DNA from: Rhizobium sp. 16-488-2b
GTDB lineage: Bacteria > Pseudomonadota > Alphaproteobacteria > Rhizobiales > Rhizobiaceae
DNA: 64,000 bases
NCBI RefSeq assembly: GCF_017741815.1
Contig: NZ_JAGHMF010000004.1
Span: forward strand, 1-64,000
Reading direction: 5' to 3'
A program made the translations under genes and the position numbers. The notes under the pieces are model-generated. The model ran no database searches and was not told where the DNA came from. It saw nothing but the letters and a program-made list of their open reading frames with translations. Below, in pieces: positions 51,792 to 61,023 of the stretch. Every line of letters starts with the position of its first letter. The first letter of the stretch is position 1.

Positions 51792-52400
51792 CTAATTCAC
51801 ATGCCGCCGAATACCGCGCGCGTCAATCGCAGCCGCGATGTTATCGGCATCCTTCAGCGTCAGGATGATCAGCGGCACCAGCACGGTCGCCGGCCGCACC
51901 TTCAGCCCGCGCGCATGGTGCGCCTCGGCAATCGCGTGGTAGCGGCCGATGATTTCAGGCACGAATCGCACAACCAGCCCGACGGCCAGCCCGACATCGT
52001 CGGCGCGCACCAGCCCGAGCCGCTCCAGCGGCCGCGCGGCAAGCGTGATCTCGTCCATGAAGGCGGCAATCGTGGTGGTGGCGGTCACGCTCGCGGCAAA
52101 CAGCATCAGCGCCGTTAGCCGAAGCAGCGCCACGACTGCGCCATGCCAGGGATTGAAGGCGAGGCTGAAGACGGCGACGATGAGAATGGTGAGAAGGATC
52201 GGCTTCAAGCGCGCAAGGGCTGCACGAACCGGCATGCCGATGCCGAAATAGACCGCGCCCGTAACGACGGCGGCCACGGCAAGCAGCGCGATGTTGGTGG
52301 TGGTAAAGAGCGCGATGCCGAGTGCGGCAAGCACGATGAGCTTCACCCGCGCAGAGATCAGGTGCAGCCGGCTATTGCCCTCGACATAAAGCGATTGCAT
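51792..52400 (-). CDS. bioN: biotin ECF transporter transmembrane (T) component
   Basis: A 202-residue energy-coupling-factor T component linking BioM to BioY. It has several hydrophobic helices, and the C-terminal region carries the coupling motifs HHARGLK and IDARGIRR, the A-R-G signatures that contact the ATPase. The ATG at 52400 overlaps the bioM stop by one base. Together with its neighbours it forms the rhizobial biotin uptake operon bioMNY. Confidence 0.95.
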   Translation of the reverse strand: MQSLYVEGNSRLHLISARVKLIVLAALGIALFTTTNIALLAVAAVVTGAVYFGIGMPVRAALARLKPILLTILIVAVFSLAFNPWHGAVVALLRLTALMLFAASVTATTTIAAFMDEITLAARPLERLGLVRADDVGLAVGLVVRFVPEIIGRYHAIAEAHHARGLKVRPATVLVPLIILTLKDADNIAAAIDARGIRRHVN

Positions 52401-53074
52401 CAGGCCGCGAGCTCCCGGTAGCGGGCGATCGCCTGGGCGGCCGGCGCATCGGCTGCCAGTTGCCCCTGGTGAAACACCAGCACGCGCGGATAATCGGCGA
52501 TCAGCTCCAGATCGTGGGTGATGACGATGGCGCTTTCGTGCAGGCTCTCGATCAGCCCCTGCACGAGGCCGCGGTTGCGCAGGTCGAGCTGGTTGGTCGG
52601 CTCGTCGAGAATGAGAATATCGGGACCGGTAGCGAGAACCGCACAAAGGGCCGCCATTTGCAATTCGCCGCCGGAAAGCTCGTGCGCGCGCCGCTCGGCC
52701 AGATGCCCGGCATTGAAGCGGTCGAGCACCTCGGCCACCCTGGCCTCGATATCCGTCTTTGAATAACCACGGCTTTTCAGCCCGAAGGCGATATCATCTC
52801 GCACGACGGGCAGGATGATCTGGTTCTGCGGTGATTGGAAGATGAAGCCGACATCGCCGAGCGCCGCCTTCTCGTCCGATGTATCGCGCCCGTTGACGAT
52901 GACGCGGCCTGACGTCGGCTTGGTCAAGCCGTTGATCAGCCGCGCGAAGGTCGTCTTGCCGGAGCCGTTCAGCCCGATGATGGCGATGCGCTTTTCGGTG
53001 AGCTCCAACGTCAGCGGCTGCAGCGCAGTCCGCGATCCATAGCTGACACCGGCGCTTTCGAAACGGATATTCAC
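52400..53074 (-). CDS. bioM: biotin ECF transporter ATP-binding component
   Basis: A 224-residue ABC ATPase with Walker A GLNGSGKTT (34-42), Q-loop FQSPQNQ (~79-85), signature LSGGELQMAAL (~133) and Walker B ILILDEPTNQLDL (~152), with the switch His in VITHDLE. The Q-x-P in the Q-loop is typical of ECF A components. It is the first gene of bioMNY and drives biotin import. It is divergent from the ycaQ-like gene; a biotin repressor site was not recognised in the 148-base gap. Confidence 0.95.
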   Translation of the reverse strand: MNIRFESAGVSYGSRTALQPLTLELTEKRIAIIGLNGSGKTTFARLINGLTKPTSGRVIVNGRDTSDEKAALGDVGFIFQSPQNQIILPVVRDDIAFGLKSRGYSKTDIEARVAEVLDRFNAGHLAERRAHELSGGELQMAALCAVLATGPDILILDEPTNQLDLRNRGLVQGLIESLHESAIVITHDLELIADYPRVLVFHQGQLAADAPAAQAIARYRELAA

Positions 53075-53222
53075 TGCGTCCCCCTGAGGTGAAGCGCCGT
53101 TCTATAAACGAATGCGGCCGGAGGGAAGATCAAAATGCGACGCGACCTGACCCCATTGCATCCTCGCCCGAACCCGCCATATTCGGGTGGCTAGGAACAT
53201 TTTCCGGATTATCATCGCTGCC

Positions 53223-54413
53223 ATGACGAAGCTGATCTCCAATGCCGACGCCCGCCGCATCTTTCTGGCCAAGCAGGGCCTGAGTGCCCCGCCCAACCGC
53301 GTGCTCACCAAATCCGGCCTGCTGCAGCTGATCCACGATCTCGGCTTCGTGCAGATCGACAGCATCCAGTGGGTGGAGCGCGCCCATCACCAGATCCTTT
53401 TCTCGCGCAACCAGACCTACAAGCGCGAGCACCTGACGGCGCTGCTCGAAAAGGACGGCGCGCTGTTTGAGCACTGGACGCACGACGCCTCGATCCTGCC
53501 GAGCAGCTATTTCCGCTACTGGAAGCACAAGTTCCGGCGGGAGGAGGAGGTTCTGGTGGATCGCTGGCGCAAATGGCGCGGCGAGGGCTTCGAAGATGCC
53601 TTCGACGAGACCTATGAGCGGGTGAGCCGCGACGGCGCCATCATGGCGCGCGAGATCAAGGCCGATGGCCACGTTTCCGGCGGCTGGTGGAACTGGCATC
53701 CCAACAAGACGGCGCTCGAATATTTCTGGCGCACCGGCAAGTTCGCCATCTCCGGCCGCTCGAATTTCCAGAAGGTCTATGATCTGGTCGAGCGCGTCAT
53801 CCCGGCCGAGTTTCACGAGCCCGAGGTCAGCCGCGAGGAATTCGTGGAGTGGGCGTGCCGCAGCGCGCTGACGAGGCTGGGTTTTGCCACCCATGGCGAG
53901 ATCGCGGCCTTCTGGGCGCTGGTCTCGCCTGATGAGGCCAAGGGCTGGGTCACCGCGCACCGCGATGAACTGACCGAGATCCTGATCGAGCCGGCACTGG
54001 GCGGCAAGCCGCGCCCGTCATGGGCCTTTTCGGATTTCCTCGATACGCTCGACGATTACCCCGCCGCACCACCGCGCATCCGGGTGCTCAGCCCCTTCGA
54101 TCCGATGATCCGTGATCGAAACCGCACCGAACGCCTCTTCGGCTTCTTCTATCGCATCGAGATCTTCGTGCCCGAGCCGAAGCGCGAATATGGCTACTAC
54201 ATCTTTCCGCTGCTGGAAGGCGATCGCCTGATCGGCCGCATCGACATGAAGGCGGACCGCAAGAAGGGCTCGCTCGACGTTAGGCGCTTGTGGCTGGAGC
54301 CGGGCGTAAAACCCTCCGCCGGCCGCCTTGAAAAGCTCGCAGCGGAGCTTGATCGCGTCGCCCGTTTCGCCGGTGTCGAGCGGGTCGAGATGCTGGATGG
54401 CTGGCGCGGCTAA
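53223..54413 (+). CDS. YcaQ-type winged-helix DNA glycosylase family protein
   Basis: A 396-residue member of the HTH_42 family, whose characterised members (YcaQ, AlkZ) unhook DNA interstrand crosslinks. Features: GFVQIDSIQWVERAHHQILFSR (~40-61, including the Q-x-D catalytic motif), EHWTHDASILP (~84-94) and late conserved blocks LSPFDPMIRDRNRTERLFGFFYRIEIFVP and KREYGYYIFPLLEGDRLIGRIDMK. The protein is well over the fold size of a simple regulator. ATG 53223 is preferred to 53187. It is divergent from bioMNY. Confidence 0.88.
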   Translation: MTKLISNADARRIFLAKQGLSAPPNRVLTKSGLLQLIHDLGFVQIDSIQWVERAHHQILFSRNQTYKREHLTALLEKDGALFEHWTHDASILPSSYFRYWKHKFRREEEVLVDRWRKWRGEGFEDAFDETYERVSRDGAIMAREIKADGHVSGGWWNWHPNKTALEYFWRTGKFAISGRSNFQKVYDLVERVIPAEFHEPEVSREEFVEWACRSALTRLGFATHGEIAAFWALVSPDEAKGWVTAHRDELTEILIEPALGGKPRPSWAFSDFLDTLDDYPAAPPRIRVLSPFDPMIRDRNRTERLFGFFYRIEIFVPEPKREYGYYIFPLLEGDRLIGRIDMKADRKKGSLDVRRLWLEPGVKPSAGRLEKLAAELDRVARFAGVERVEMLDGWRG

Positions 54414-54453
54414 CCGATTGTCATCGTTGAGATAGTTCGGATTTTAGATGATT

Positions 54454-54480
54454 ACCCCCTGTTAATCTTGACGGGGGTTT
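54454..54480 (+). terminator. possible terminator after the ycaQ-like gene
   Basis: A 6-bp stem ACCCCC / GGGGGT with a 13-base loop ends in TTT, 40 bases after the stop. The T-run is short, so the call is weak. Confidence 0.4.
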
Positions 54481-54530
54481 ACCATGCTTCTTCGCGAACT
54501 TCTTAAGGACCGCGCTCCTACGATGACAGC

Positions 54531-54884
54531 ATGAAAACACGAGCGATCAGATACGCCGCATGGACGGCATGGAACAGCCTCGCCCGCAGGGTCAGAGCAC
54601 TGATGCGTAACCGTCGCGACGCCCGCGCCGCGGCGACAGGTTCGATCGTTTCGTTGAGCGAACAGCGTGCGCGGATGAAGCCCGTTACCGTCAGGTCCGC
54701 CCTGATCGATGCGGTCTATTTCAGCCAGGAAGACGGCAGGTTGCGTGTCTGCCTGAACAATGGCGAGGAGCGCATGTTCGAAGGCGTGGCCGAAGCCCAT
54801 GTCATCGCCATGGTGACGTCTGAATCGCCGGGCAAATATTACATGCAGAACGTCAGGACGCGCTTTAAGCGCATCGCCGCCTGA
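54531..54884 (+). CDS. KTSC domain-containing protein
   Basis: A 117-residue basic protein. The C-terminal ~60 residues match the KTSC domain: SALIDAVYFSQEDGRLRVCL (aligned with S-x-I-x-x-VGYD..x-x-L-V-x-F), then an aromatic/acidic middle and SPGKYYMQNVRTRF at the end. The N-terminal half is rich in Arg/Ala (ARRVRALMRNRRDARAAATG) and could bind nucleic acid or membrane surface. KTSC domains are found fused to lysyl-tRNA synthetase C-terminal regions and in small proteins; function is unknown. It converges with ribB across a short hairpin. Confidence 0.72.
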   Translation: MKTRAIRYAAWTAWNSLARRVRALMRNRRDARAAATGSIVSLSEQRARMKPVTVRSALIDAVYFSQEDGRLRVCLNNGEERMFEGVAEAHVIAMVTSESPGKYYMQNVRTRFKRIAA

Positions 54885-54894
54885 CGACGGTTCA

Positions 54895-54919
54895 AACCGG
54901 CGAGCCTTGCCCGCCGGTT
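54895..54919. terminator. hairpin between convergent KTSC and ribB genes
   Basis: An 8-bp stem AACCGGCG / CGCCGGTT with a nine-base loop lies between the two stops. Both sides have only weak T-runs, so it may be a bidirectional terminator of modest strength. Confidence 0.4.
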
Positions 54920-54935
54920 GATCATCATGTTGGCC

Positions 54936-56036
54936 TTAGCCGATCTCTGTCTCGGCGATCTTGATGCCGAAGCCTTCGAGGCCGACATAGTGGCGCTCGC
55001 TGCGGGTCAGTAGCTTGATCGAGCTGACGCCGAGATCCTTCAGGATCTGCGCGCCGAGACCGATTTCCAGCCATTCGCTTTCACGGTTCTGCGCTTCCGC
55101 ATGGGCTTCGCGGCCCTGGCCCAGCGCCTTGCGGCCGTTATCCTGGTGGCCGACGCCAACAGAACCTTCGCGCAGATAGACGATGACGCCGCGACCCTTC
55201 TCTGCGATCTTCTTCATGTAGTGATCGACCGAGCGCTTGCCGAACAGGTCGTCCACGACGCTTTCCGTGTGCAGGCGCACCGGAATGTCGATGCCGTCGC
55301 GGATGTCGCCGAAGACGACGGCGAGATGCTGCATCGGATCCCAGGGCAGTGAGTAGCTGTGGGCCTTGGCCTTGCCGAACGGCGTTTCGACGTCGAAGCT
55401 CGCCTGCAGCTGGATCAGCGTTTCCTTGCGCTGGCGGTATGCGATGAGGTCGGCAACGGAGACCAGCTTGAGGCCGTTCTCTTCGGCAAAGCTCGAGACC
55501 TGCGGGCCACGCATCACGCTGCCGGTGTCGTTGACCAGTTCGCAGATCACGCCGATCGGCGGCAGGCCGGCGAGCTTGCAGAGATCGACGGCGGCTTCCG
55601 TATGACCCGAGCGCATCAGAACTCCACCCTCGCGGGCGACCAGCGGGAAGATGTGGCCGGGGCGCACGAAGTCGGAGGCGCCGACATTCGGGTTGGCGAG
55701 GTTGCGCACCGTCAGCGTGCGGTCGTCGGCGGAGATGCCCGTCGTCGTGCCGTGCTTGAAGTCGACGGTGACGGTGAAGGCCGTCGTATGCGCGCTGTCG
55801 TTTTCCGCGACCATGGCGTTCAACCCGAGGCGCTTGGCCTCTTCCTTCGGCATCGGCGTGCAGACGATGCCCGAGGTATGGCGCACGATGAAGGCCATCT
55901 TTTCCGGCGTGCAGTGAACAGCGGCAACGATGAGATCGCCTTCGTTCTCGCGGCCGTCGTCATCGACGACGACAACGATTTCGCCGGCCTCGAAGGCCCG
56001 GATAGCGTCTACGACGCGCTTCTGATCGTAAGGCAT
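54936..56036 (-). CDS. ribB: 3,4-dihydroxy-2-butanone-4-phosphate synthase with degenerate RibA-like tail
   Basis: Forms 3,4-dihydroxy-2-butanone 4-phosphate from ribulose 5-phosphate in riboflavin synthesis. Residues 1-~205 are the complete RibB domain, with the acidic loop VVVDDDGRENEGDLI (~22-36), SGIVCTP, RPGHIFPL and GHTEAAVDL. Residues ~210-366 look like a GTP cyclohydrolase II (RibA) domain, but the zinc site is lost: the usual H-T/S-E-C-L-T-G-D..R-C-D-C reads LHTESVVDDLFGKRSVDHYM. The zinc-liganding cysteines are absent, so RibA activity is unlikely. It starts 10 bases after the aroC stop. Confidence 0.93.
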   Translation of the reverse strand: MPYDQKRVVDAIRAFEAGEIVVVVDDDGRENEGDLIVAAVHCTPEKMAFIVRHTSGIVCTPMPKEEAKRLGLNAMVAENDSAHTTAFTVTVDFKHGTTTGISADDRTLTVRNLANPNVGASDFVRPGHIFPLVAREGGVLMRSGHTEAAVDLCKLAGLPPIGVICELVNDTGSVMRGPQVSSFAEENGLKLVSVADLIAYRQRKETLIQLQASFDVETPFGKAKAHSYSLPWDPMQHLAVVFGDIRDGIDIPVRLHTESVVDDLFGKRSVDHYMKKIAEKGRGVIVYLREGSVGVGHQDNGRKALGQGREAHAEAQNRESEWLEIGLGAQILKDLGVSSIKLLTRSERHYVGLEGFGIKIAETEIG

Positions 56037-56046
56037 GGGAACGTTC

Positions 56047-57144
56047 CTATTTCAGCCGGCCGGTCTGGCCGCGGTCTCGAAGGTAGTGGTCGGCGATGGC
56101 GCAGGCGATCATCGCTTCGCCGATCGGCACGGCGCGGATGCCGACGCAGGGGTCGTGGCGACCCTTGGTGCGGATATCGACATTCTTGCCGTCGGCATCG
56201 ATTGACTGGCGCTCGGTCAGGATCGACGAGGTCGGCTTGATCGCGAAACGGGCGATGACAGGCTGACCGGTCGAAATACCGCCAAGGATGCCGCCGGCAT
56301 GATTGGACAGGAAGATCGGCTGGCCGTCATTGCCCATGCGCATTTCGTCGGCGTTTTCCTCGCCGGTGATCTCGGCCGCCTCGAAGCCGTTGCCGATCTC
56401 CACGCCCTTGACGGCGTTGATCGACATCAGAAGCGAGGCGATATCCTGGTCGAGCTTGCCGTAGATCGGCGCGCCCAAACCGGCCGGAACGCCGTCAGCG
56501 ACGACCTCGACCACGGCACCGATCGACGAACCCTTCTTGCGGATTCCGTCGAGATACTCTTCCCAGACGGGCACGATCTCGGGATCCGGCGCGAAGAACG
56601 GGTTCTGGTCGACCTGGTCCCAGTCCCAATTGTCGCGGTTGATCTTGTGCTTGCCGATCTGCACCAGCGCGCCGCGCACACGAACGCCGGGAACCACCAG
56701 CCGCGCGATGCCGCCGGCCGCGACGCGCGCCGCCGTCTCGCGCGCCGAAGAACGCCCGCCGCCGCGATAGTCGCGGATGCCGTATTTCAGATCATAGGTG
56801 TAATCGGCATGGCCCGGCCGGTACTGGCGGGCGATCTCGCCGTAATCCTTCGAGCGCTGGTCGGTGTTCTCGATCAGCATCGAGATCGGCGTGCCGGTCG
56901 AGATCATCGTCTCGCCGTCGGCATCGAACATCACGCCCGAGAGCACCTTGACGAGGTCGTCCTCGCGGCGTTGCGTCACGAAGCGCGACTGGCCGGGCTT
57001 GCGCTTGTCGAGCCACACCTGAAGGTCGGCGAGCTTGAAACGCAGGCCGGGAGGGCAGCCGTCGACGACGCAGCCGAGCGCCGGACCGTGGCTTTCGCCC
57101 CAGGTGGTTACGCGGAAGAGGTGACCGAATGTATTGTGTGACAT
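56047..57144 (-). CDS. aroC: chorismate synthase
   Basis: Catalyses the last common step of aromatic amino-acid synthesis, EPSP to chorismate, with reduced FMN. The 365-residue enzyme has [14 protein letters not shown] near the start (~18-31), the signature [33 protein letters not shown], and the [20 protein letters not shown] and [17 protein letters not shown] blocks. ATG 57144 is chosen over a longer frame to 57210 because [17 protein letters not shown] is the usual N terminus. It is followed by ribB after 10 bases; chorismate synthase uses FMN, derived from the riboflavin pathway. Confidence 0.96.
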   Translation of the reverse strand: MSHNTFGHLFRVTTWGESHGPALGCVVDGCPPGLRFKLADLQVWLDKRKPGQSRFVTQRREDDLVKVLSGVMFDADGETMISTGTPISMLIENTDQRSKDYGEIARQYRPGHADYTYDLKYGIRDYRGGGRSSARETAARVAAGGIARLVVPGVRVRGALVQIGKHKINRDNWDWDQVDQNPFFAPDPEIVPVWEEYLDGIRKKGSSIGAVVEVVADGVPAGLGAPIYGKLDQDIASLLMSINAVKGVEIGNGFEAAEITGEENADEMRMGNDGQPIFLSNHAGGILGGISTGQPVIARFAIKPTSSILTERQSIDADGKNVDIRTKGRHDPCVGIRAVPIGEAMIACAIADHYLRDRGQTGRLK

Positions 57145-57314
57145 ATGCTCCGACCGGATCGCGCCGCCGGGCGTCCCCGGGCCGCGCCATTCTTTAAAAA
57201 GGCGCGACACTCATAGGCCAAAAGCCGAGAGGGCAAAAGGCTTTCTTTGCGCCAAACCGTCTCCATTGGGAAACGGTGTTTCCTCAAATCCGAGAACGAT
57301 CGCGCAAAGCCATA

Positions 57315-60300
57315 CTACGAAGCGATGCGCCAGGCCGTGTGGGTGGCCGCTTCGGTGAAATCGTCGAAGGAGAGGGGGCGCGAGAAGGCATAGCCCTGCA
57401 GAAGATCGCAGCCGAGTTCGAGAAGCAGGCTGGCATGCGCGACAGTCTCGACGCCCTCGGCCACGGTTTCGACGCCGAGCGAGCGGGCGATGTCGATGAT
57501 CGAGCGCACCAGCGCGCGCTCCTGCGCCGAGGTGATGATCGGCTGCACCAGCTGCCGGTCGATCTTCAGCCGCTTCGGCTTCAGCTTTAGGAGGCTGACG
57601 ATCGAGGTGTGGCCCGTGCCGAAATCGTCGATCTCGATATCGATCCCGAGCGCCTTGATCTTATCGAGGTTCTCGGCGGCGACGTCCTCGCTCTCGTCGA
57701 GGAAGATCGATTCCACCAGCTCGAACGAGATCTCGCCCGGCCGGATTTGCAGCATGCGCAGCGAATCGGCCAGCGCATCGTCATGCAGGCGCCGGGCAGA
57801 CACGTTGACCGAGACCTTGGGAACGGAAACGCCAAGCGCCGCCCACCGCATCTTGTCCTTCAGCGCGGTTTCGAGAACGATGCGGTCGAGCGTCTGAACG
57901 ACGTTGATTTCTTCGGCGACCTTCAGGAACTTGTCCGGCGTCAGCAGGCCCCGGGACGGATGCTGCCAGCGCACCAGCGCCTCGACGCCGGTCAGCTGCA
58001 TGGTACGGGCGCTGAACTGCGGCTGGTACCATGTCGTGAACTCGCCGTTCTCGATGCCCGACAGGATCTCGTCGGCCAGCCGCTTGTTGTTGATGATGTC
58101 GGCCTGCAGATTGTGATTGAAGAACTGGAAGCGATTGCGGCCCTGGCTTTTGGCGCGGTAGAGCGCGATGTCGGCGTTGATCAGCACCTTGCGGGCATCG
58201 ACGCGCATGCCGCTCGCCAGCGCAATCCCGATCGACACGCCGCAGCGGCAGGCAAAGCCCTGGAACTCGATGGGCTGGCGCATCTCCTCGACGATCCGGC
58301 CCGAAAGCGCCGACATTTCGGCATCATTGGCATTGAGAGCCAGGATCACGAATTCGTCGCCGCCGATGCGCGCCACGATATCGCTCGGCCGAATGCTGCG
58401 CGAAAGCACGCGGGAGGCATGGACGAGCATGGCGTCGCCAGCAGCGTGGCCGAGCGTGTCGTTGATCTCCTTGAAGCGGTCGAGGTCGATGTGCAGGATC
58501 GCGAATTTCTGCCTGGCGTGCTGACCGGCCTCGGTCAGCTGTTCCAGCGCCTTGTCGAGCTTGCGGCGGTTGGCGAGCCCGGTCAACGGGTCGTGCAGCG
58601 AATTGTGCTCGATGCGGTTGTTGGCGAGTTCGAGCTCGATGTTCTTGCCGATCGCCTCGTCCTTCGCCGCCTTCAGCTCCGCCGTCATCAGCGCGTCTTC
58701 GGTGATGTCGAAGGCAACGCCGATGATCTTCAGCTGGCCGTTCGACGTCGCGTGCACCTTTCCGGTCGAGCGCACATAGCGCATCGTACCGTCCTCGGTC
58801 GGCACGCGACAGACGACGGTATGCGTATCGCCGACCTTCTTGAAATGCCGTGCGCTTTCGATTGCGAGCGCGCGATCTTCTTCCAGCACGCAGGAGAGCC
58901 AGGTCTCCTCGTCCATGAAGCCGGCGCGCGGCTCCAGCCCGTAGAGCTCGTGCATCCGGTCGTCCCAGAACGAACCGGGCTTGCCGAGCGTGGCCTCGAA
59001 GATGCCGCACTGGTAGGAATCAAGCGCCAGATCGAGCTTGCCCGATAGCTCGGCAAGCTCGGCCTCGCGATGCGAGAGCTCGTCGAGAGCAAGTTCCAGC
59101 TCGGCGTTCTTGATATCGCTGCTGTCTTTCGCCCGGCGCAGCGTCTCGGCCGCAACCGCATCGGCGGTCACGTCCCAGACGATCCCGATCGTCTTGATCG
59201 TTCCTGCCGCGTCGCTGTAGACCGAGCCAACCGAGCGCAGATAGCGCGTGCCGCCGTCCGAAAGCTCGATCCGGTATTGCGTGGTGTAGGACGAGCCGGA
59301 CCGGCCATCCTTCAGCAGGTGGATCTTTGCCACCCGGCGATCGTCGGGTGCTATCGTTTCCAGCCAGTCGTCGAGCGAGTAGCTGCCGTCGATCGCTTGT
59401 TTGCCATGAAGTGCCGCAGCGCGGCCGTCCCAGAACAGGCTCTGGCCGCCATTCCTCAGTTCCCAGATGCCGATATTGGATGTCTCCAGCGCCAGATTGA
59501 GCCGCTGCGACAGCTCCAGCAGCGTCTCCTCGCGCTTCTCCAGCTGCCTGATGTTCTTGTTGCGCTCGCCGAGCAGAAGGGTCGCGAAGAACACCGGAAT
59601 GATGGTGAGGCAGGCGGCGGCGAGAATGATGAACCGCAACGTCTGCTGATTCTCTGGAGGGGCGGTCCAGCCGGTCTTCGGCGCCGCCGCGATCTCCCAA
59701 CGCCCGCCCGCGAATGTGATCTTGCGCGTCAGCGGCCGCTGCCCCAGCACCTCCGGCGAACCGAAGAATGGGGAGGCGGCCGCGCCCGTCGTTCCAAGAT
59801 CGCGCAGCGCGATGGAGAGGTGGTCGAGATGCGGATACTTCTCGCGGTTCTCGCTGTCGCGCGCCGGCCTCAGCCCGGTGTTCTCGTAGAACATGTCGGC
59901 GTCAATGACTGCCTCGACCGCGCCCCAGACCCGCCGCTGGCCGTTCTCCTTGACGAACACGGGGAAGAAGATCGCGAATGTGTCCTTGCCGTCGAGCGTG
60001 CGGATCGGTCCGTAGAAGCGCGCCTGCTGGTTGCCGGTGGTGCGCGCCACCGACTTGCGATCCATCAGGAACTCGCGCACGTCGTGGCCAAGCCGCTCCT
60101 TGCCCTCCGTCGGCGGAAAGATCGACTGCACGATGAAATCGGGCGCAACGGCGATATGCACGAAATGCGGGTTCTGGATGAGCAGCCAGTTGATCTGCCG
60201 TTCCATCTCCTCGGTGCCCACCTTCGAACTGATCGCGACCATGTTGGAGAGGTCGCGCACGATGGTGATGTCCATGTTGATCTGGGACGTTACACGCGCG

Positions 60301-60488
60301 CGAATAAGGCTGGTCTCGTTTTCCGTGCGGATCGTCAATTCGCGAAGATTAGCCGCGGTATTGGCGCGATCCAGGCTGAAGCCGACGATGATGACGACGA
60401 CGGCAACCAGGCAGGAAACCAGAAACGAGATATGGGTATTCCTCAAAGCACTCCGCGTTGCCTCGTTATGTTTCCTGCGGAATAGCAA
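57315..60488 (-). CDS. CHASE-PAS-PAS-GGDEF-EAL cyclic-di-GMP protein
   Basis: A 1057-residue membrane-bound regulator of cyclic-di-GMP. TM1 is at ~22-42. A periplasmic sensor domain of CHASE type lies at ~45-285 (PHFVHIAVAPDFIVQSIFPP). TM2 is at ~290-312, then a coiled coil and two PAS domains (~330-450, ~480-605). The GGDEF domain (~615-775) has an intact RIGGDEFV, and the EAL domain (~795-1045) has EALVRWQHP, the FELVESIF acidic motif and DDFGTGHTSI. Both catalytic domains keep their signatures, so it could make and/or degrade c-di-GMP; which dominates is unknown. It is a single-gene unit. Confidence 0.92.
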   Translation of the reverse strand: MLFRRKHNEATRSALRNTHISFLVSCLVAVVVIIVGFSLDRANTAANLRELTIRTENETSLIRARVTSQINMDITIVRDLSNMVAISSKVGTEEMERQINWLLIQNPHFVHIAVAPDFIVQSIFPPTEGKERLGHDVREFLMDRKSVARTTGNQQARFYGPIRTLDGKDTFAIFFPVFVKENGQRRVWGAVEAVIDADMFYENTGLRPARDSENREKYPHLDHLSIALRDLGTTGAAASPFFGSPEVLGQRPLTRKITFAGGRWEIAAAPKTGWTAPPENQQTLRFIILAAACLTIIPVFFATLLLGERNKNIRQLEKREETLLELSQRLNLALETSNIGIWELRNGGQSLFWDGRAAALHGKQAIDGSYSLDDWLETIAPDDRRVAKIHLLKDGRSGSSYTTQYRIELSDGGTRYLRSVGSVYSDAAGTIKTIGIVWDVTADAVAAETLRRAKDSSDIKNAELELALDELSHREAELAELSGKLDLALDSYQCGIFEATLGKPGSFWDDRMHELYGLEPRAGFMDEETWLSCVLEEDRALAIESARHFKKVGDTHTVVCRVPTEDGTMRYVRSTGKVHATSNGQLKIIGVAFDITEDALMTAELKAAKDEAIGKNIELELANNRIEHNSLHDPLTGLANRRKLDKALEQLTEAGQHARQKFAILHIDLDRFKEINDTLGHAAGDAMLVHASRVLSRSIRPSDIVARIGGDEFVILALNANDAEMSALSGRIVEEMRQPIEFQGFACRCGVSIGIALASGMRVDARKVLINADIALYRAKSQGRNRFQFFNHNLQADIINNKRLADEILSGIENGEFTTWYQPQFSARTMQLTGVEALVRWQHPSRGLLTPDKFLKVAEEINVVQTLDRIVLETALKDKMRWAALGVSVPKVSVNVSARRLHDDALADSLRMLQIRPGEISFELVESIFLDESEDVAAENLDKIKALGIDIEIDDFGTGHTSIVSLLKLKPKRLKIDRQLVQPIITSAQERALVRSIIDIARSLGVETVAEGVETVAHASLLLELGCDLLQGYAFSRPLSFDDFTEAATHTAWRIAS

Positions 60489-60731
60489 AACCCCAGTCTC
60501 CCTGTTTCCCTATGACTGTAAGTAGCGGGGGTTAATTTACGATTTCTTACAGGTAGTATTGGGAACACGTTTTAAGTGTACGGCTGTATTAACGAACCCT
60601 CTTGATTGTTGTTAAAATGCGCTTCATCAATTGGGCGGGAATGGTCACGGTTCAGGGCAAATTTCGCCATATTCGGGAGGCTATCTATGCACAATTGGAT
60701 GTTTGAGTCGTGTTTTCGAAGGAATGCCGTC

Positions 60732-60992
60732 ATGCGCTTCGTAGTTGCTACACTTTTGGCCACAGCGAGTTTTCTGTCGCCGATCAGCGGTTTTGCCGAA
60801 AGCGCGGACGTCGAAGCGACGATCAAGAACATCGACATGAGCAATCTCAGCCTCACGCTCGATGACGGCAAGACCTATCAGGCGTCGGAAGAATTCAATT
60901 TCGAAGGCTTGAGGGCAGGCGTAAAGGTTATCGTCTTCTATACGGAAGTCGACGGAAAGCGCGTCATCAACGATCTCGATATCGTACAGTAA
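60732..60992 (+). CDS. DUF1344 family exported protein
   Basis: An 86-residue protein with a signal peptide (residues 1-~24, ending GFAES). The DUF1344 core contains SADVEATIKNIDMSNLSLTL, then DDGKTYQASEEFNFEGL and GVKVIVFYTEVDGKRVINDL. This is a small beta-rich domain common in Rhizobiales and predicted to be periplasmic; function is unknown. ATG 60732 follows AAGGA. It is divergent from the GGDEF-EAL gene across a 243-base gap. Confidence 0.85.
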   Translation: MRFVVATLLATASFLSPISGFAESADVEATIKNIDMSNLSLTLDDGKTYQASEEFNFEGLRAGVKVIVFYTEVDGKRVINDLDIVQ

Positions 60993-61023
60993 TTCGGCTG
61001 GCGCGAAGCCTAGCCTCTCCTGA

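Noticed and set aside
53194..53219. A second GGAAC box as EcfG promoter for the ycaQ-like gene
   Set aside because: It shares TAGGAACATTTTCC with the BA14K promoter, but the -10 element at correct spacing is only CGCT and ends four bases before the start codon.
56037..56046. FMN riboswitch before ribB
   Set aside because: Only 10 bases separate aroC and ribB, too short for the aptamer, and none is visible upstream of aroC.
57609..60485. Two long plus-strand frames (479 and 471 codons) opposite the GGDEF-EAL gene
   Set aside because: Antisense shadows; the minus frame carries intact CHASE, PAS, GGDEF and EAL motifs.
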